Source: Phoronis australis (lineage: Eukaryota; Phoronida; Phoronidae). Taken from it: a stretch of DNA of 64,000 bases. The DNA is taken from assembly GCA_002633005.1 (NCBI GenBank), contig NMRA01000304.1, positions 467,077-531,076 of the forward strand. The letters are read 5' to 3'. Below, one piece after another: positions 26,201-38,300 of the stretch (the stretch's first letter is position 1; each line of letters starts with the position of its first letter). The notes below the pieces were generated by a model. That model was not told the DNA's origin and ran no database searches. It saw only the letters and a list, made by a program, of their open reading frames with translations. The position numbers were made by a program, and so were the translations under genes.

Positions 26201-29200
26201 TCCATGATTTGATTTTTCTCCTAAATTTGGCATTTTGTGCATGTCAGTTGTGGTCTTCTGCGCCCGGCCCGGGCACAGCAGTGCACTGCGGCCTCAGCCA
26301 ACGCGGCAACTGCTCTATGGTAATGAAATAGGTAGGAGGTTACAACTAATTCAGTCTGCGATTACCAGTTAACACTGGCTAGAAACCTACTGTACGCAGT
26401 TTGGGACTTCCCCTGGCAGTTCTCTAAAACAAAATTCTGCCAAATGTTGGAACACATTTTGAAAACTCCTGCTAAACTGACAAGCATGACCTACGCGACA
26501 CTGAAAGGAAAGACCATGCCACCCATTTAGAAACATGGTATTTATTCTGTTGAACATTGGTTAGCGTCTTAGTCGATTCCTATTTTATCACCCAGGTGAG
26601 ACGCCAATGGTGCATTAACAGTGGACAGAAAGAGTGGTTGGAAGCACGAAAACAGGGTTTAACATCTTTTTAAGGAACAAAAATGTTTGGACACCGTAAT
26701 GCATACCTTTCAAAATGCAATGAAGGAAAGGGATATGACTCGCATTTGGCCTGAACCATGCATTCGGAAATGGAGTCCAGAGTAACAATTAACAAGGGTG
26801 CGTCCCTTAGACCCAAGACACTAGCAAAGCACTTAAGATGAGAAATTTCTGCTTACGCCTGTGGAACAGCGAATTCTATCCCATAAGTTAAAAAGGCTAC
26901 TAAACCTTGTTTTGATGATTTCAACCAATCCCCGTTTTGTCACCAGCTAATGCATCATTGCCGTCAATCTTCCAAGTTAAATGCAGGAATCGGCTAAAAC
27001 TCGCAATCCCTATGTCACAAACTGAACACTATGGTTCTTATAGTGAGTGGTCTTTTCCCACAGTTGCCGTGTAGGCCTAATTCGCTAAAAGCGTATTTCA
27101 CGCTTGCCCGTGTTGCAGATCTTGACAGGAGTTTTCAATTTTTGCTCCAAACATTTGAAGGTTACTGGACGGGAAAGTCTTTCTAAATAGCTGTCAATAG
27201 GCCAAAACTGGGTTTGGTATCCTTTTAACACTGCAACCTCACGGCCGCTAAGGGGTACCTTTCGCTGGTTCCCACGTACTTATAGCCAGAGCGTGCTGGC
27301 TACCGACCACCTAGCGGCACGCAGGGAACCAGCGAGAGGGGTACCACCGAGGTACTAAGCTTCCGAGCATACTCTCTAAACACTTTCACTCACGAGATAA
27401 TTATAATCTAATTGCCTTTCCAGGAGTTTGTTCTGTGTGTACAGAACGCACCCCTATATACGCCCATATATAAGCAAAAAACGTGTTTGCGTTACGTTAT
27501 CATATCGAGCAAATTGTCTTAACTTCGACTTTTCTTTATTTTGCCAACAACCCAAGTACGTACTCTCTATCCAATTTACCGGAATCGTTGAAAGCGTATG
27601 GTGAGTCATCAGTGGCAGCTGACACCGGGTGGCGACACTGAGCGCTCTCCTGAAAATATTCAGAACAATTAACGGCGCAACTCGTCAAGCACCGATAAAG
27701 CAAGGGAATATGTTGTAGTTCATCTTTGACAAAAACGCGCGTTACTTTCCCGATCTGCGACTGCGCCTTGGTCATTATTAAACAAGAGCAACGCGGAGCG
27801 TTGAAATGCGCCCACGAATGCATCGCAAATGGTGTGCTTAGTTTTAGGGTTGTTTATTTGTACCATAAAAATGGCCACTAGATGGCGCAAGAACCTACAA
27901 TCCATCCGGAAACGGGAACATGTCATTGCTTCTTTGATAGAAAGCTATACACCAAATTTCACAGAAATCCGTCACGGAACTTCAGAGAAACGAAGGAAAA
28001 GAGAATAAAATGAAATTACCACTAGGGGGCACACTGTTCATTGGATCCGCCTGAAAGTCGTCATTGTCTGTTGTTAGCTTCATTTAAATACATTTACAAA
28101 TTATATTTAATAAAGATCCTGCAGTACTGGAGGTTCAGGAGATACAGCTATGGGCATAAAACAAAACAAAACTACCCCTAGGAGACGCCACAGTAGTCAA
28201 AGTTGATATCGTGGCGCAAACTAGGTCGAATCCATCTGAAAACGGATAGATAGCATCACCTCACTAACAGAAGCCTGTACACCAAATTTTATGAAAATAC
28301 GTTGAGGACCCTTGAAGATACAGGGGTAAACGTAAAAAAACTAAAATTGCCACTAGGGGCACACCGGTAGTTGGATCCGTCCAAAACTTCGCTCATGTCG
28401 TCCGATCCATAAAAGGAACACGTGCAAAATTTCATGAACATACGTCAACCGGTTTTGGAGATAGAGCATCGGACGGAGGCGAACGGACGGAAGGACGGAC
28501 ACAGATGACCGTACGGCATAATGCGTCCACATATAAATATGTGGGCGCATAAAAATTGCCTATCACGAACTTCGGTGAAAGGCGAGGACTTTTTCACCCT
28601 CTACCAATCTTAGGACTCGATCCTACTGTAGTCTGGCGTTCCAGCCACCAGCACCCACTAGGGACTAGTATAAATCCAAAGTGTGTGTAAATACAGTAGC
28701 TTGGCCTCTTGTTGTCCATAAACACTCGGTCAAAACTACATATTAGGCATGTTGATTAGGATAAAGAAAATAGCAAATTATATTTATTGTCTGCGTTTTT
28801 GGATGCGGTACTTTCCTAGATATCCATACTCTAGCTCTAAAAGAAGGTCACCTGATGGCAGTCGAAATGGGTCGGGGTCATTTTTTTCTTTAAACAGTAA
28901 GGTGAAAGTTCAAAATCAGTGGGACAAAGAGTAATTAGAACCAACTGTGCTAAAATTTGACTTTACATTTCTAAATACCCCACGCATGTGCTTGCATAAT
29001 TTACATGTATGTACGCCATTTTCAAGTGCATACAACTGAGGCGCATCGGTTGGTGTTCCGCACGCCATCACTCAGATTGCCCGGGCATCTTATATGGACC
29101 TACGTGTAATTCAAATACCTGTATGCCTCTTCCTCAAACTGTCCGTCGTTCGTTACCCCAGTTGACAACCTTATTTTAATGCCTACTACCATGTCTCTGT

Positions 29201-31953
29201 TTTTCTCTACACAAGCCACGGCCCGCTTTTCGTCCAGTTGCTTGATACTGTCACATTCACCATAACCTGAACCGAATAAGAAGCACTTTTTACGAAGCCG
29301 TATGTATAAAAGCGAGTAAAAACTGCTGAGCCGTCAAAGAAACTAACTTTTGAGTTTGACCATTTACCCCTATGAAACTGATCTCAGTATGTTCCTAACT
29401 CAGATGATAACCGATTTCTGGTCTAGTTGCCGGAATTGAAGAAATGACACTTCGTAATTACTTAAGGTCACGCCGTGAAAAGCTAAGTGCTACTGGTCTC
29501 GAGTAATACCGAATAACCAGCGTTTCTCAAGCACAGAAATCATCTGTCTTGACGAAAAAATGAGTTGAAACCAATTTCATATCCGTATCCGGTCTAATCA
29601 AACGTTTTTAGGAAGTCACGCGGGCGGTTTTAATGCACTCAGGAACTTACGGTAGCTTAATTGAAACTGTAAACTACAGTATTTCTTTGTCCTTGTTTTA
29701 TACTAATTTTACCAAGAACAGTACGATCAGACCCAAATCGTGGGGCCCAGGTAAATGTATACTAAGCGCTGTTTAGGTAATATGACCACTATATTGGGGC
29801 ATCTCGTTTCAGTTGACGGGATAACATGTTCGCAACATTTTTCCACGCCTCACTGAAAAACACATATTTATCCACAGTCAAAAATTGAATCGTGAGATAA
29901 AGCAACACTTTGTTTTTCAATATTATACCAGGCTGGGAATGAAACTCTGTTTGGCTCATCAGCCGCTCCTCTTGTATTATATAACTTTGAAGTTGATCAT
30001 TTTCGTTTTTGAACCTCTCACGTAGTGCACAGCATAACTTTTAATTACAATTGACTCGCTGCCGCAGTATACTGATAAAACACATAATTTTTGTTTTGCA
30101 GTTTAATTTTAACCACACAGCAACATACCCATGTTGGAACATCCAGCCGCCGCCAGGCCATGGGCTGCAACATGGAGTAAGCACAGCACACGGGTCTTGG
30201 ACTGTTCAGCTATGAAATGCCTCAAGCCAGGAAACGTAGAAGCACCTGAGAATGCATAATAGGACATCACAACGAACATTAATTATAATGTTTTCCAGTT
30301 AAAACGTATCATACTAGCCTACTCTTTTTGACAATGAAAAGAAAATTTATACTTCAGAGTTATCGAGTCGGCCGACATAAAGAATTTTCTGTTTATACTT
30401 CGTAAAACGAATGTGAACAAGAGTCAAAATTTCTTCCCGATGATACGCATTCGATATGTACGGTAGCCCAAAGATGACATCGGGCTTTTCTTTTTTAATT
30501 ATCTCAGAATCTCGAGATCCCGACTTAATTATCTCGGGATTTCGAGAACCTGAGATAAGTAAAAAAGAAACGAGCGGGCGATGTTATCTTTGGTCTACCG
30601 TAAATATGACAATTTTTCGAAACAAATTCAACTCCACAATTCGTGAAGAATTTTATTCTTCAATAGAATTTCTGATCATGCACCAACGGTATTGGAAACC
30701 CTGATTGTTTGCCAGAGTTTTCTGCATCAGAGAAGCTCATGTTTAGGTACGCTCAGTAGGTGCATACTAAGAAATGTTTCCGTCGATACACCCTATTGTA
30801 TATTCTTCACTTCCAGCTATACGGATTCGCCCCGGGTTTGTCCACAGAAAAATCCGTATTAAGCCCGTATGCTTTTATCAAATGACATAGAGTCTATACC
30901 TACAATATTGCTCAACTGTTGTTCTTCACTTTTAGACAGAGGCGCAGTGGCTTGTCTTAATCGTCTTTTTGTTTTTCCCCATTGTCAACGTCTAACATTT
31001 TGTATCGGGTAGGTCAAATTTTTGCTTTTATTCTAACTCAAGGTATGTGCCTATTTTTGCCTGATAGAGTACATTATCATTCGGTTGATGTGGTGCTCGT
31101 TCCGTAGACGCAAGGCGGCACTCTAAAAATACACGATCACACAAATTTTCACGAAATATCGGCATGCATTACTAGCCATCGGCATCTGATCACAACTCAG
31201 CCAAGAGCATGCCGAACTCCTCGGGTATTTTCGTAACCAAAATTGAAACTATAAAAATACCCGAGGATCCACGGCTGCTTCGGAACATCCGGAAACCTCG
31301 GATATTTCCGTAGCTTCAAAATCGGAACACCAAGGATATTTTCGCAGCCTTAAATTTCCAATGAGAAATGCGCCATAGTAACCCTGAGTTAACAGTAGGC
31401 CTACACGACAAGGGACGAAGGTTTAGGTACAGTCGCGTACGGCGACTTTTGCTCGGAGACCTATTAGTGAAGTAAAGAGTGTAACTGTCCTATTTTTGAT
31501 AACCCCGCATAAACTGAACAATGTAACGACAGCGTTTTAGAGAATAATGAATAAAACGCAATGAGTTTCGTAAGAATGAATGTAATAAGTCATTTCTGAG
31601 ATATGATGTTCCAAAGATAACCAAGTTTGGACACTGCTTGAGCGTCTACCGAATGTACCTGCGCTTCCACAGTCAACAATGGTTGTAACACCTCTGCTTA
31701 GGCAATCTCGGTCTGGATTGATGCCCAGCGGTGTTGCGTATTCGTAGCAATGGACATGGGAGTCGATTAAACCCGGAGTCACAATGTATCCGTCTGCATC
31801 GAATACCTCTACAGCATGTGCTGGCGAAATCTCCCTCTCCACTGCGGTTATCACACCATCTTTAACAGCGATGTCCAGGATTTCATCAACATTGTTAGCT
31901 GGATCAATCACTCGCCCGTGTTTTAAAAGAATATCGCATGCCGAGCCCGCCAT
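22723..31953 (-). CDS. Amidohydrolase, Atu3266/EF_0837 deacetylase type, copy B
   Basis: Five exons on the minus strand: 31953-31659, 30245-30129, 29266-29119, 27649-27564 (a second copy at 25135-25050) and 23282-22723. Phases 1, 1, 2, 1 agree and the sum is 1206 nt, 401 residues. A metal-dependent amidohydrolase: HVH near residue 68, the VVGIKIRL Lys usually carboxylated to bridge the metals, HH in PLMTHHTLSTIP, IYTHALHG, DVGHGEGSFSW and SDLHTGN with the catalytic Asp. Bacterial relatives are deacetylases of N-acyl or O-acyl compounds; the animal substrate is unknown to me. Convergent with the XPNPEP2-like gene. The ORF begins at the first ATG of a conserved start (MAGSA). Confidence 0.9.
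24757..24858. repeat. Small hairpin element in intron 4
   Basis: GGTACCTTTCGCTGGTTCCC is mirrored by GGGAACCAGCGAGAGGGGTA about 60 bp later, making a near-perfect hairpin. Its copy at 27254-27350 has the same arms. No ORF; MITE-like. Confidence 0.7.
25050..25135 (-). CDS. Amidohydrolase copy B, exon 4 (downstream copy)
   Basis: Same 86 bp, same splice sites and same peptide (LPLMTHHTLSTIP) as 27564-27649. Both lie inside the segment repeated across the N at 25719, so one copy is probably an assembly duplicate. If both are real the transcript can use only one, since the phases are 2 in and 1 out. Confidence 0.75.
25262..25405 (+). repeat. CCACTAG-family element, 5' fragment
   Basis: Starts AAGAGCAACGCGGAGCG and includes the word CCACTAGATGGCGC at 25353-25366. 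It breaks off at the point where the two contig copies diverge. Confidence 0.75.
25720..27932. repeat. 2.2-kb segment repeated across the N at 25719 (copy 2)
   Basis: Begins at the base after the N, inside exon 5, and matches 23202-25410. Beyond 27932 it continues into the rest of a CCACTAG-family element that copy 1 lacks. Confidence 0.9.
27564..27649 (-). CDS. Amidohydrolase copy B, exon 4 (upstream copy)
   Basis: 86 bp, phase 2 in and 1 out. Encodes RALSVATRCQLPLMTHH, then TLSTIPVNWIE. I chose donor GTACGT because only this phase joins the last exon; a nearer CCG|GTAAAT donor 16 bp upstream would break the frame. A near-identical copy lies at 25050-25135 on the other side of the N at 25719. 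Confidence 0.8.
27780..28557 (+). repeat. CCACTAG-family element, complete copy in amidohydrolase intron 3
   Basis: Bounded by TGCGCCCAC (27807) and its mirror GTGGGCGCA (28541). CTCF-like words: CCACTAGATGGCGC at 27875, CCACTAGGGGGCAC at 28019, a decayed one near 28165 and a one-base-short one near 28343, again about 145 bp apart. The 3' end carries GGACGGAC-type runs and a terminal hairpin. Confidence 0.8.
29119..29266 (-). CDS. Amidohydrolase copy B, exon 3 (bridging Lys)
   Basis: 148 bp, phase 1 in and 2 out. Encodes YGECDSIKQLDEKRAVACVE and then NRDMVVGIKIRLS; the Lys of VGIKIR is the expected metal-bridging residue. Acceptor ggttcag, donor gtattt. Confidence 0.9.
30129..30245 (-). CDS. 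Amidohydrolase copy B, exon 2
   Basis: 117 bp, phase 1/1. Encodes ASTFPGLRHFIAEQSKTRVL and an Ala/His-rich helix ending GCSNM. The STFPG segment following DCGSAG is typical of this family. One codon shorter than its partner in copy A. Confidence 0.88.
31659..31953 (-). CDS. Amidohydrolase copy B, exon 1
   Basis: Starts ATG at 31953 and encodes 98 codons, ending DCGSAG split by the donor GTACATTC. Contains LLKHGRVIDPANNVDE, the small beta-sandwich entry of amidohydrolases, then GLIDSHVHCYEY with the HxH metal motif. Confidence 0.92.
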
Positions 31954-32418
31954 TGACTCGGGCTATACCGAATAGATTTCAGTGTACGGCGGTGCTCCGC
32001 GGCGAGATATTAGCTACTGTTGGCCTGCGTCCAGAACTACATACCGTGTTTGTCCTACACATACTCCGTAATCAATGATATCGTATGTGACCCCAACTAA
32101 TCTTGAGGGCCTAAACGGCAAAATGATGATTGTTGACTAAGACCCGGTTTTGTACGACCTACATTTCACAGCTGCTGTCGTAACATGGATTGTGGGAGTG
32201 GGCGTGCACCGGGAATCGTGCGCATCTTGGACTATCTATGGGGCGCATAGACTTGTCGCATCGACCGGGCTCGTGGGATTAGTCAGATACATCCTCGCTG
32301 GTTCCGTGCGTTTCTGATTGGCTGGTCGAATTGTCAACAAGTAGCGCTTTACGTAAACAAGCTGGCACGACTGATGGAGGAAGTGTAAATGTGAATACTA
32401 TAGTTTGTGGTCTGTTGT

Positions 32419-32708
32419 CAGTGGCGGATTTAGGGGGGGGGACCATTCCCCCCTAAAATTCTACCAGATACCATTTTGGAGTTCGATCGGGCGACTAGCA
32501 CGTGCGCGCAACCAGGGGGCTCGGGGGTGAATAAACAATGCATAGGCCCTGAACAAAGCCCCGTTTTTTTTAGTCAACAGGTCCACAAACCTCAAAAAGT
32601 CGAGACATCTGCATCCCCACATTGTAGGCTGGGGCGCGTGCATCTGCCGAAATTCTGGTTATTCCTGTGCCCTGCCCCCCCCCACTCAAAATCCTGGATC
32701 CGCCCCTG
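32419..32708 (+). mobile_element. hAT-like MITE, copy 1
   Basis: Ends CAGTGGCGGATTTAGG and CCTGGATCCGCCCCTG are imperfect inverted repeats. GTTGT flanks both sides. Related copies at 38106-38275, 41980-42134 and 57183-57290 share an internal CTGACGGGCAAAAT block. TIRs starting CAGGGGCGGATCC are common in hAT-type MITEs. Confidence 0.75.
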
Positions 32709-33191
32709 GTTGTACAGACAAACCAATGCTTAATATTGGGATATGTTCAACATGTTCAAAAAATATGAATCGGAAAGTTGTGGTTGTGCCTTTTCGGAGT
32801 GTATTTTTCTACTGTCGCTGACTTTTGCTTACGTTGCGGCCCTGTATTCACACAGTATTTAGATATCACACCGGTTAAATCGGCCAGCGGCATATTAAAC
32901 ATTACTGCAGAAACGAAATATTTGCAGTAGTAGATAGAAAACTTGGTTTGCAAAGTTGTTGACAGAATTCGCCATTTTCTTTTTTTTGTTGTAAAATTAA
33001 CCAATGACTGCGGGGGTGATAAAACGTGTGCTGCTGAATGACACCTGCGTGTCTTCTAACCCCTAGTGGACACTCAGGGAACCAGTGAGTGATACTAGTG
33101 GAGTTGGCGTTGTTATTATGATGCCATCATATTGGAAAGTGTGACACAGGACAAAAATAGCGGAAAACACCGAGAATTTTACGGCTTCAGT

Positions 33192-34520
33192 CAGGAAATT
33201 GTAATGCGATTTGATTTTTTTGATATTTTTACTTGCACGGTTACTTGTACGTTTTTTATACTTATAAAGTGGCACGGAATGCGAAAACTTGTTAAAATAC
33301 CTTTTAAACAGATTTTGTTTGATCAACTTCTTGTCTGAGGATGCTTACGCGAGAATATTGCAAGAATTTTTTTTAAAAATCGTCAGATTCACTATTTTTG
33401 AAACACTGACGAAATAAAAACTTTCATCTGAATACAGTTTTCAAGTTATCCGCCTTTAATAAAATGTAAACGCCCATGCACTCAAAGTAGTCAGACTAGT
33501 TGCTGTTAGAAATCGCCATTGTTTGTTTTGTTTACATGAAAGGTCAAAGGTCACATTTTCCATATAAGGGAAATGTGCCACAATTATGCATAGAACAATT
33601 CCATGGTTTGTCTTGACACACTAAATTAGGGGAGGGTCTTTGCCATGTGAGAGAAAGTCGACGAAGTGACGAGCTGCTGACAGATCGTTTTCTTTTGAAA
33701 TTGGAAACTAAAGTTAAAAGTTTTTGACATCAACAAAAATTCAAAATCTTTACGAACAAACCGTGAAAATACCTGATGAACCGTTCGACTTCTGCAATTT
33801 AGTATGTTTTTCATGTTCTATATACCGCTTGAATGAAACTTGTTAAAAAAAAACAGTGCAGGTGGCCTGATGTCATTTGCGGTGCATCAGACGTGCGCAG
33901 ACCTCATGGTTGGGCCCATTGCACAAAACACCTGAGCTAAAGAACGAGAGCCCCATTATGGTTCTTCGTGAAGGAAGTTTTCAAGTCTGCCAGTCTCCAT
34001 GTAACAGTGCCATACAGTAGGTTGCTTCTTAGCTTATACAAAGTTGGGCAAGACTCTACCATGTATTTTGGAGATTCTACGTCAGTGCCATACTCGGGAC
34101 ACATTGGGCTCCCCACATGCCCAGTAATGTGTCTGTGTCGGGCTAGGTTACAGTGGCCCGTCAAAATTTGAATGACGTGTCTTATGCCCAATGAAATTTG
34201 TTCATATTAGTTGTGATTTTGATTTGTTATAGAATTAAAGAAAATGCCAGTTTAAAGTTTGATGCGAGTTTTAATATTTGAAATTTTAGGACAATTACTT
34301 ATCATCACTTTGGAAAGTATTATGCCGACAATACTTTTCAGCACAAGTGGGTGTTTCATAAATATTTGGTAATTCAACTAATTAATTTTCGAAGTAATTT
34401 GCATAATCGCAATGCAGTATCCAAGTAATAAATTAGTATGAACAATGCTGTTGATAGTTGAGTGTTGAAAAAACGTCTGTTCAAGTTACATAACTGATAT
34501 ATTGTGATAAAGCAATAGAC
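33192..34520 (+). repeat. Duplicated remnant of the XPNPEP2-like 3' flank
   Basis: TTACTTGCACGGTTACTTGT near 33231 parallels 21578, and the text around AATGCCAGTTTAAAGTTTGA near 34243 parallels 21664. The two parts are separated by an insertion of about 0.9 kb. This places the left edge of the tandem duplication inside the 3' flank of the peptidase gene. Confidence 0.75.
33937..34191 (-). pseudogene. Non-LTR retrotransposon fragment (C-terminal region)
   Basis: An open stretch reading ILTGHCNLARHRHITGH, then SPMCPEYGTDVE, then ESCP. This GHxxLxxHxxxxG...CxxC...CP pattern is the end of the polyprotein in many jockey/I-type LINEs, after the reverse transcriptase. Only about 80 residues remain with no RT domain, so it is a dead fragment. 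It lies in an insertion that split the duplicated XPNPEP2-like 3' flank. Confidence 0.65.
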
Positions 34521-34748
34521 CAAAAGCTGGTGAATTTACAAGGGTGGTCATCTCGTTCATCTAATGTTCTTTAATAAAAGCTTCTTAATGGTACATGCAT
34601 TTTTTTCTCTTTGTGTAAAATTTGCCAGGAATTAAACTAGTAAAAGCGTGCAGATTGCCGACGCCCTTCACGATCGGATCGGCCCCATTGCGACACTACT
34701 AGCAGGTCATGCATGAGAAGTCATGACTTGTGCTTCGAAGGAAGATAA

Positions 34749-35308
34749 TCACCGGGGTAACGTTTTAGGGCTAGTGATACCATGTTTAACCCCCTTCCTC
34801 CATACAGCAACGGGGACTATCAGTTGACTAACTTTCCGAACTTCTCCGTGACAATCTGGTAAGTCAACAGCTGATGGTTTTAAGCATAGCACGGTGATGT
34901 CAGCTTCCCTACCAACGCCCAAAGATCCAATTTTTTCGGAAACACCGAAGGCTTTGGCCGGATTGCTGGTAGCTGTTTTGATGACATCATTTAACGGCAT
35001 TCCCAGGTGTAACAACTTTGACATTACCGTTGGAAGATCGTAGGCGGGACCATGGACATTACCGGTGTGAAGGTCTGAGCCCGCAAGATCACACCAGAAA
35101 TTCTCTTTGGCGCATTGCTCGGCAACAGCCCAGCTAAAGGAACTTTCTCCGTGCCCTACGTCAAAAAAGATCCCTCGTTTCTGAGCCTCTAGAACTTCCG
35201 GAAAGAGCGAGCCTGATTCGGGATTTACGATGCAACTATCGTATCCGTGTAGCGCGTGAGTGTAAATGTCGCCTTGGCGCAGACTACCGGGGCATGACAT
35301 CGATTGAC
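34749..35308 (-). CDS. Amidohydrolase copy A, exon 5
   Basis: 560 bp ending TGA, aligned without gaps to copy B exon 5. Encodes CPGSLRQGDIYTHALHG, DVGHGESSFSWAVAEQ, DLAGSDLHTGNVHGPAYDLP. Confidence 0.92.
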
Positions 35309-38300
35309 CTGAAAACAGAGCGTGTATTTTATAGTCTGGCTGTTCAGTAGGAAAGGATATTAAGGTCGTTAGTAAGTTGACAAAAAATTACCACATGAGT
35401 AGAATTGACTAGAGGCCAATGTCACAATGTGTACAAAGACGAGAAAGGATATAACCGCTAATAAAGTAACAATTCGCTAACATTAATCATGTAGCTACCT
35501 ATAGAGTCCCCGTAGTAACTAGAAAGTCTTGGAAGTATATGATTTTTGTGGCAGCATGTGTTTTTAGTCAACATGAAGTTAAATATGTGTCGTTTTTGTA
35601 AAGGACAATTCAAGCTTTACACCGCACGGGTCTAAATACGCCCACATAAGGCAAAGACGTGTTTGCGTTATGTTATCTTATTTTCAAGCGAGTTGTCTTT
35701 ACTTCATCCCTTCTCTATTTCGCCAGCAATTCAAATACGCACCCTCTATCCAATTTACTGGAATCGTTGAAATGGAATGGTGAGCCATTAATGGCAGCTG
35801 ACACCGGGTAGCGACGCTGAGCGCTCTCCTGAAAATGTTCAGAACGATTAAAACCAACACTCCGTCACTCACTGATGAAGGGTAAGTGTTGTAATTCATC
35901 TTTGAGAAAGCGCGTGTTGAGAATAAAAGTCACTTCCCGACGACAGTGGTTTAAAAAAATCATGCAGGTGGTCCGATACACTCTTTCACAGCGCTACGAA
36001 ACTAGTATAGGTGGCGCTGTGTCAGAGGGTAGGGGTCCGATACCCGAATAGCATTTGACGTGCGCAAGCCAAATAGTTCGGGCACATTGCACATTGCACA
36101 GAACACCTGATTTAAAACTCCATGAGAATTCTCTTATCTAAATATAATCATTAGGCTCTTCCAGAGAGAGGTTGCAGAAGTCCGGTACCCAAGTTGGCCA
36201 CGGATGCTAGGTATTTGAACCAAAATACATAAGTCTAGGTAGTGTCCACAACCACTACATGCTTCCGCTTGTCCGGTCATTTCACTTAACCTTCTACCCA
36301 GAAGGATCAGTGATTTCCCAGAGCAAGTCTGGTCATCTCACTTTCACTTCTGGCCAAGCACGGTAGTATCTAGTGATTCCTCAGAACAAATGTCCAAAAC
36401 ACTAGATGTTGCTTCCACGCACTGCGTAGTAGGTTATAAAATCCCTAAAATGAGGGTAAAAGACGACAAACGTGCAGACAAACGCTCGTAGCCAACCACC
36501 CTCAGACGTGATTGTGGTTATCAAAAAGTTGCCTACTCACGAACTTTGTCGAATGACTTTTTACCCACTGCCAATCTGTAGGCACAGTCCAACTGACTAG
36601 TCACGTTCCAGCCACCAGGACGGAGTCTACTAGGGACTAGTCTAAATCCTAAGTGTGGATAGTAACAGTGGCTTGGACTCTTGTTCTCCATAAAACAATC
36701 GGTCAAAATTAAATGTAAAGCCAAAGAAAGTAGCCGGTTCTGATTCTGATCTGTTGTTTTGTATGCGATATTTTTCTAGTTGCCCATACTTTCAAAAGCA
36801 AAATCACCTGATGCCCACTTAAATGGTCGAGGTCCTTTTTCTTTAGTGAGGCGCAACTTTCAAAATGAGCCTGGCGCAGACTAGCTAGAACCAGTTGTGC
36901 TAATTTTTGGCCTTAGGCCTACTTGGATTTTTCAATGCCCACGATACGTATCGTTGGCCAAAGAAGGTGATCGTTACGCACCTATATTACTTGCGTAATG
37001 AACTTAATTCTTGTTAGAGGCGTAACGCAAACAATAATTACTTTACGCTGGAAATAATTACTCTACGCCTATATAGCAAGAACTAAAATTTGCGCACGCA
37101 ATTTACGTGCGTAACGTTTACACATTTGGCCAACGATACACGCTTGTATGTTTGCTATTTACAAATCCAAACAATTGGCTTTGAGAACGTAGTGACCTTG
37201 GGTGTTACCAGGGATGGGCCGCTCATGTTATACGGGGCTATGATGTGCAATTCAAGTCAAATACCTGTATGCCTCTTCCTCAAATTGTCCGTCGTTCATT
37301 ACGTCAGCTGACAACCTTATTTTGATGCCTACTATCATGTCTCTGTTTTTCTCTACACAAGCCACGGCCCGATTTTCGTCCAGTTGCTTGATACTGTCAC
37401 ACTCACCATAACCTGAACCGAACATTGGAAACCTTTTAAAGCGAGGATAACCCCACGTTCTTTTGATTTAGACCACTTGCCGCTATAAAGCTGATCTCAA
37501 GTTGTTTGTAAGCCAGATAGATAAGTGATTTCTATGCTTTTAAGGAAACGACACTCAGTGAGATCATGCTCGGTGCTTGCAATGACCCACCGGGATTAGC
37601 CAACTTGTCGACCCTGGTCTCGAGTAATACCGAATATCCAGTGTTTTCCAAGCACAGAAATTACCTCTATATTGACTAAGAAACAAATTGAAACCAATTA
37701 CATATTTGTTAATGAACAAAACCAAAAATTAGTTTTTAGGAAGGTAAGTGGGTCGTATTAATACGCATAGGTATTTACGGTAGTTTAATTGAAGGGTGTT
37801 ACTACAGGCTTTCATTATGTTGTTTTATGTTAACTTCGTTAAGAACAGTAAAATAGGAACCTAATCGTGGAGCACATGAAAAGGTATACTAAGGGCTGTT
37901 TGGGTAATATGATTATTACCTTGGGACACACCGTTTCACACATTGGCGAGTGTCGGATGTTTTGACATTAATTTTGCGGCGGGTGGAAAATTTGAATAAT
38001 TAGATGAGGCAACACTTCTTGTTTTCCAATGTTATACTATAATATGCTCAGGCTGAAGCTCATTTTGACTCATCAAGCGCTTCATCCTTATATTATGTTA
38101 CTTTGCAGTGGCGAATTTAGGGGAGGGGGCAAGGAGGCCATGCCCCGGCCCTAAGGTTCTTACAGGTTCCATTTGGCAGTTTGGGGGTGCCAATGTCTGA
38201 CGAGCAAAATCCTGGCTAATATTGTGCCGTGGCCCTCCTCTCCCTAACTCCCGGCAAATCCTGGATCTGCCCCTGCTTTAAAGTTGGTCATTTTTCGACC

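Larger units (their letters stand above)
31954..34748. other. Intergenic region between the two amidohydrolase copies
   Basis: Contains a hAT-like MITE (32419-32708), a remnant of the XPNPEP2-like 3' flank (about 33192-33262 and 34190-34520), and an insertion between those two parts carrying a retrotransposon fragment. No functional gene is seen. The promoter of copy B should lie just right of 31953, but I see no TATA box. Confidence 0.7.

Noticed and set aside
32476-32733. ORFs on both strands near 32.5 kb
   Set aside because: They lie inside a hAT-like MITE and do not continue in other copies of that element.
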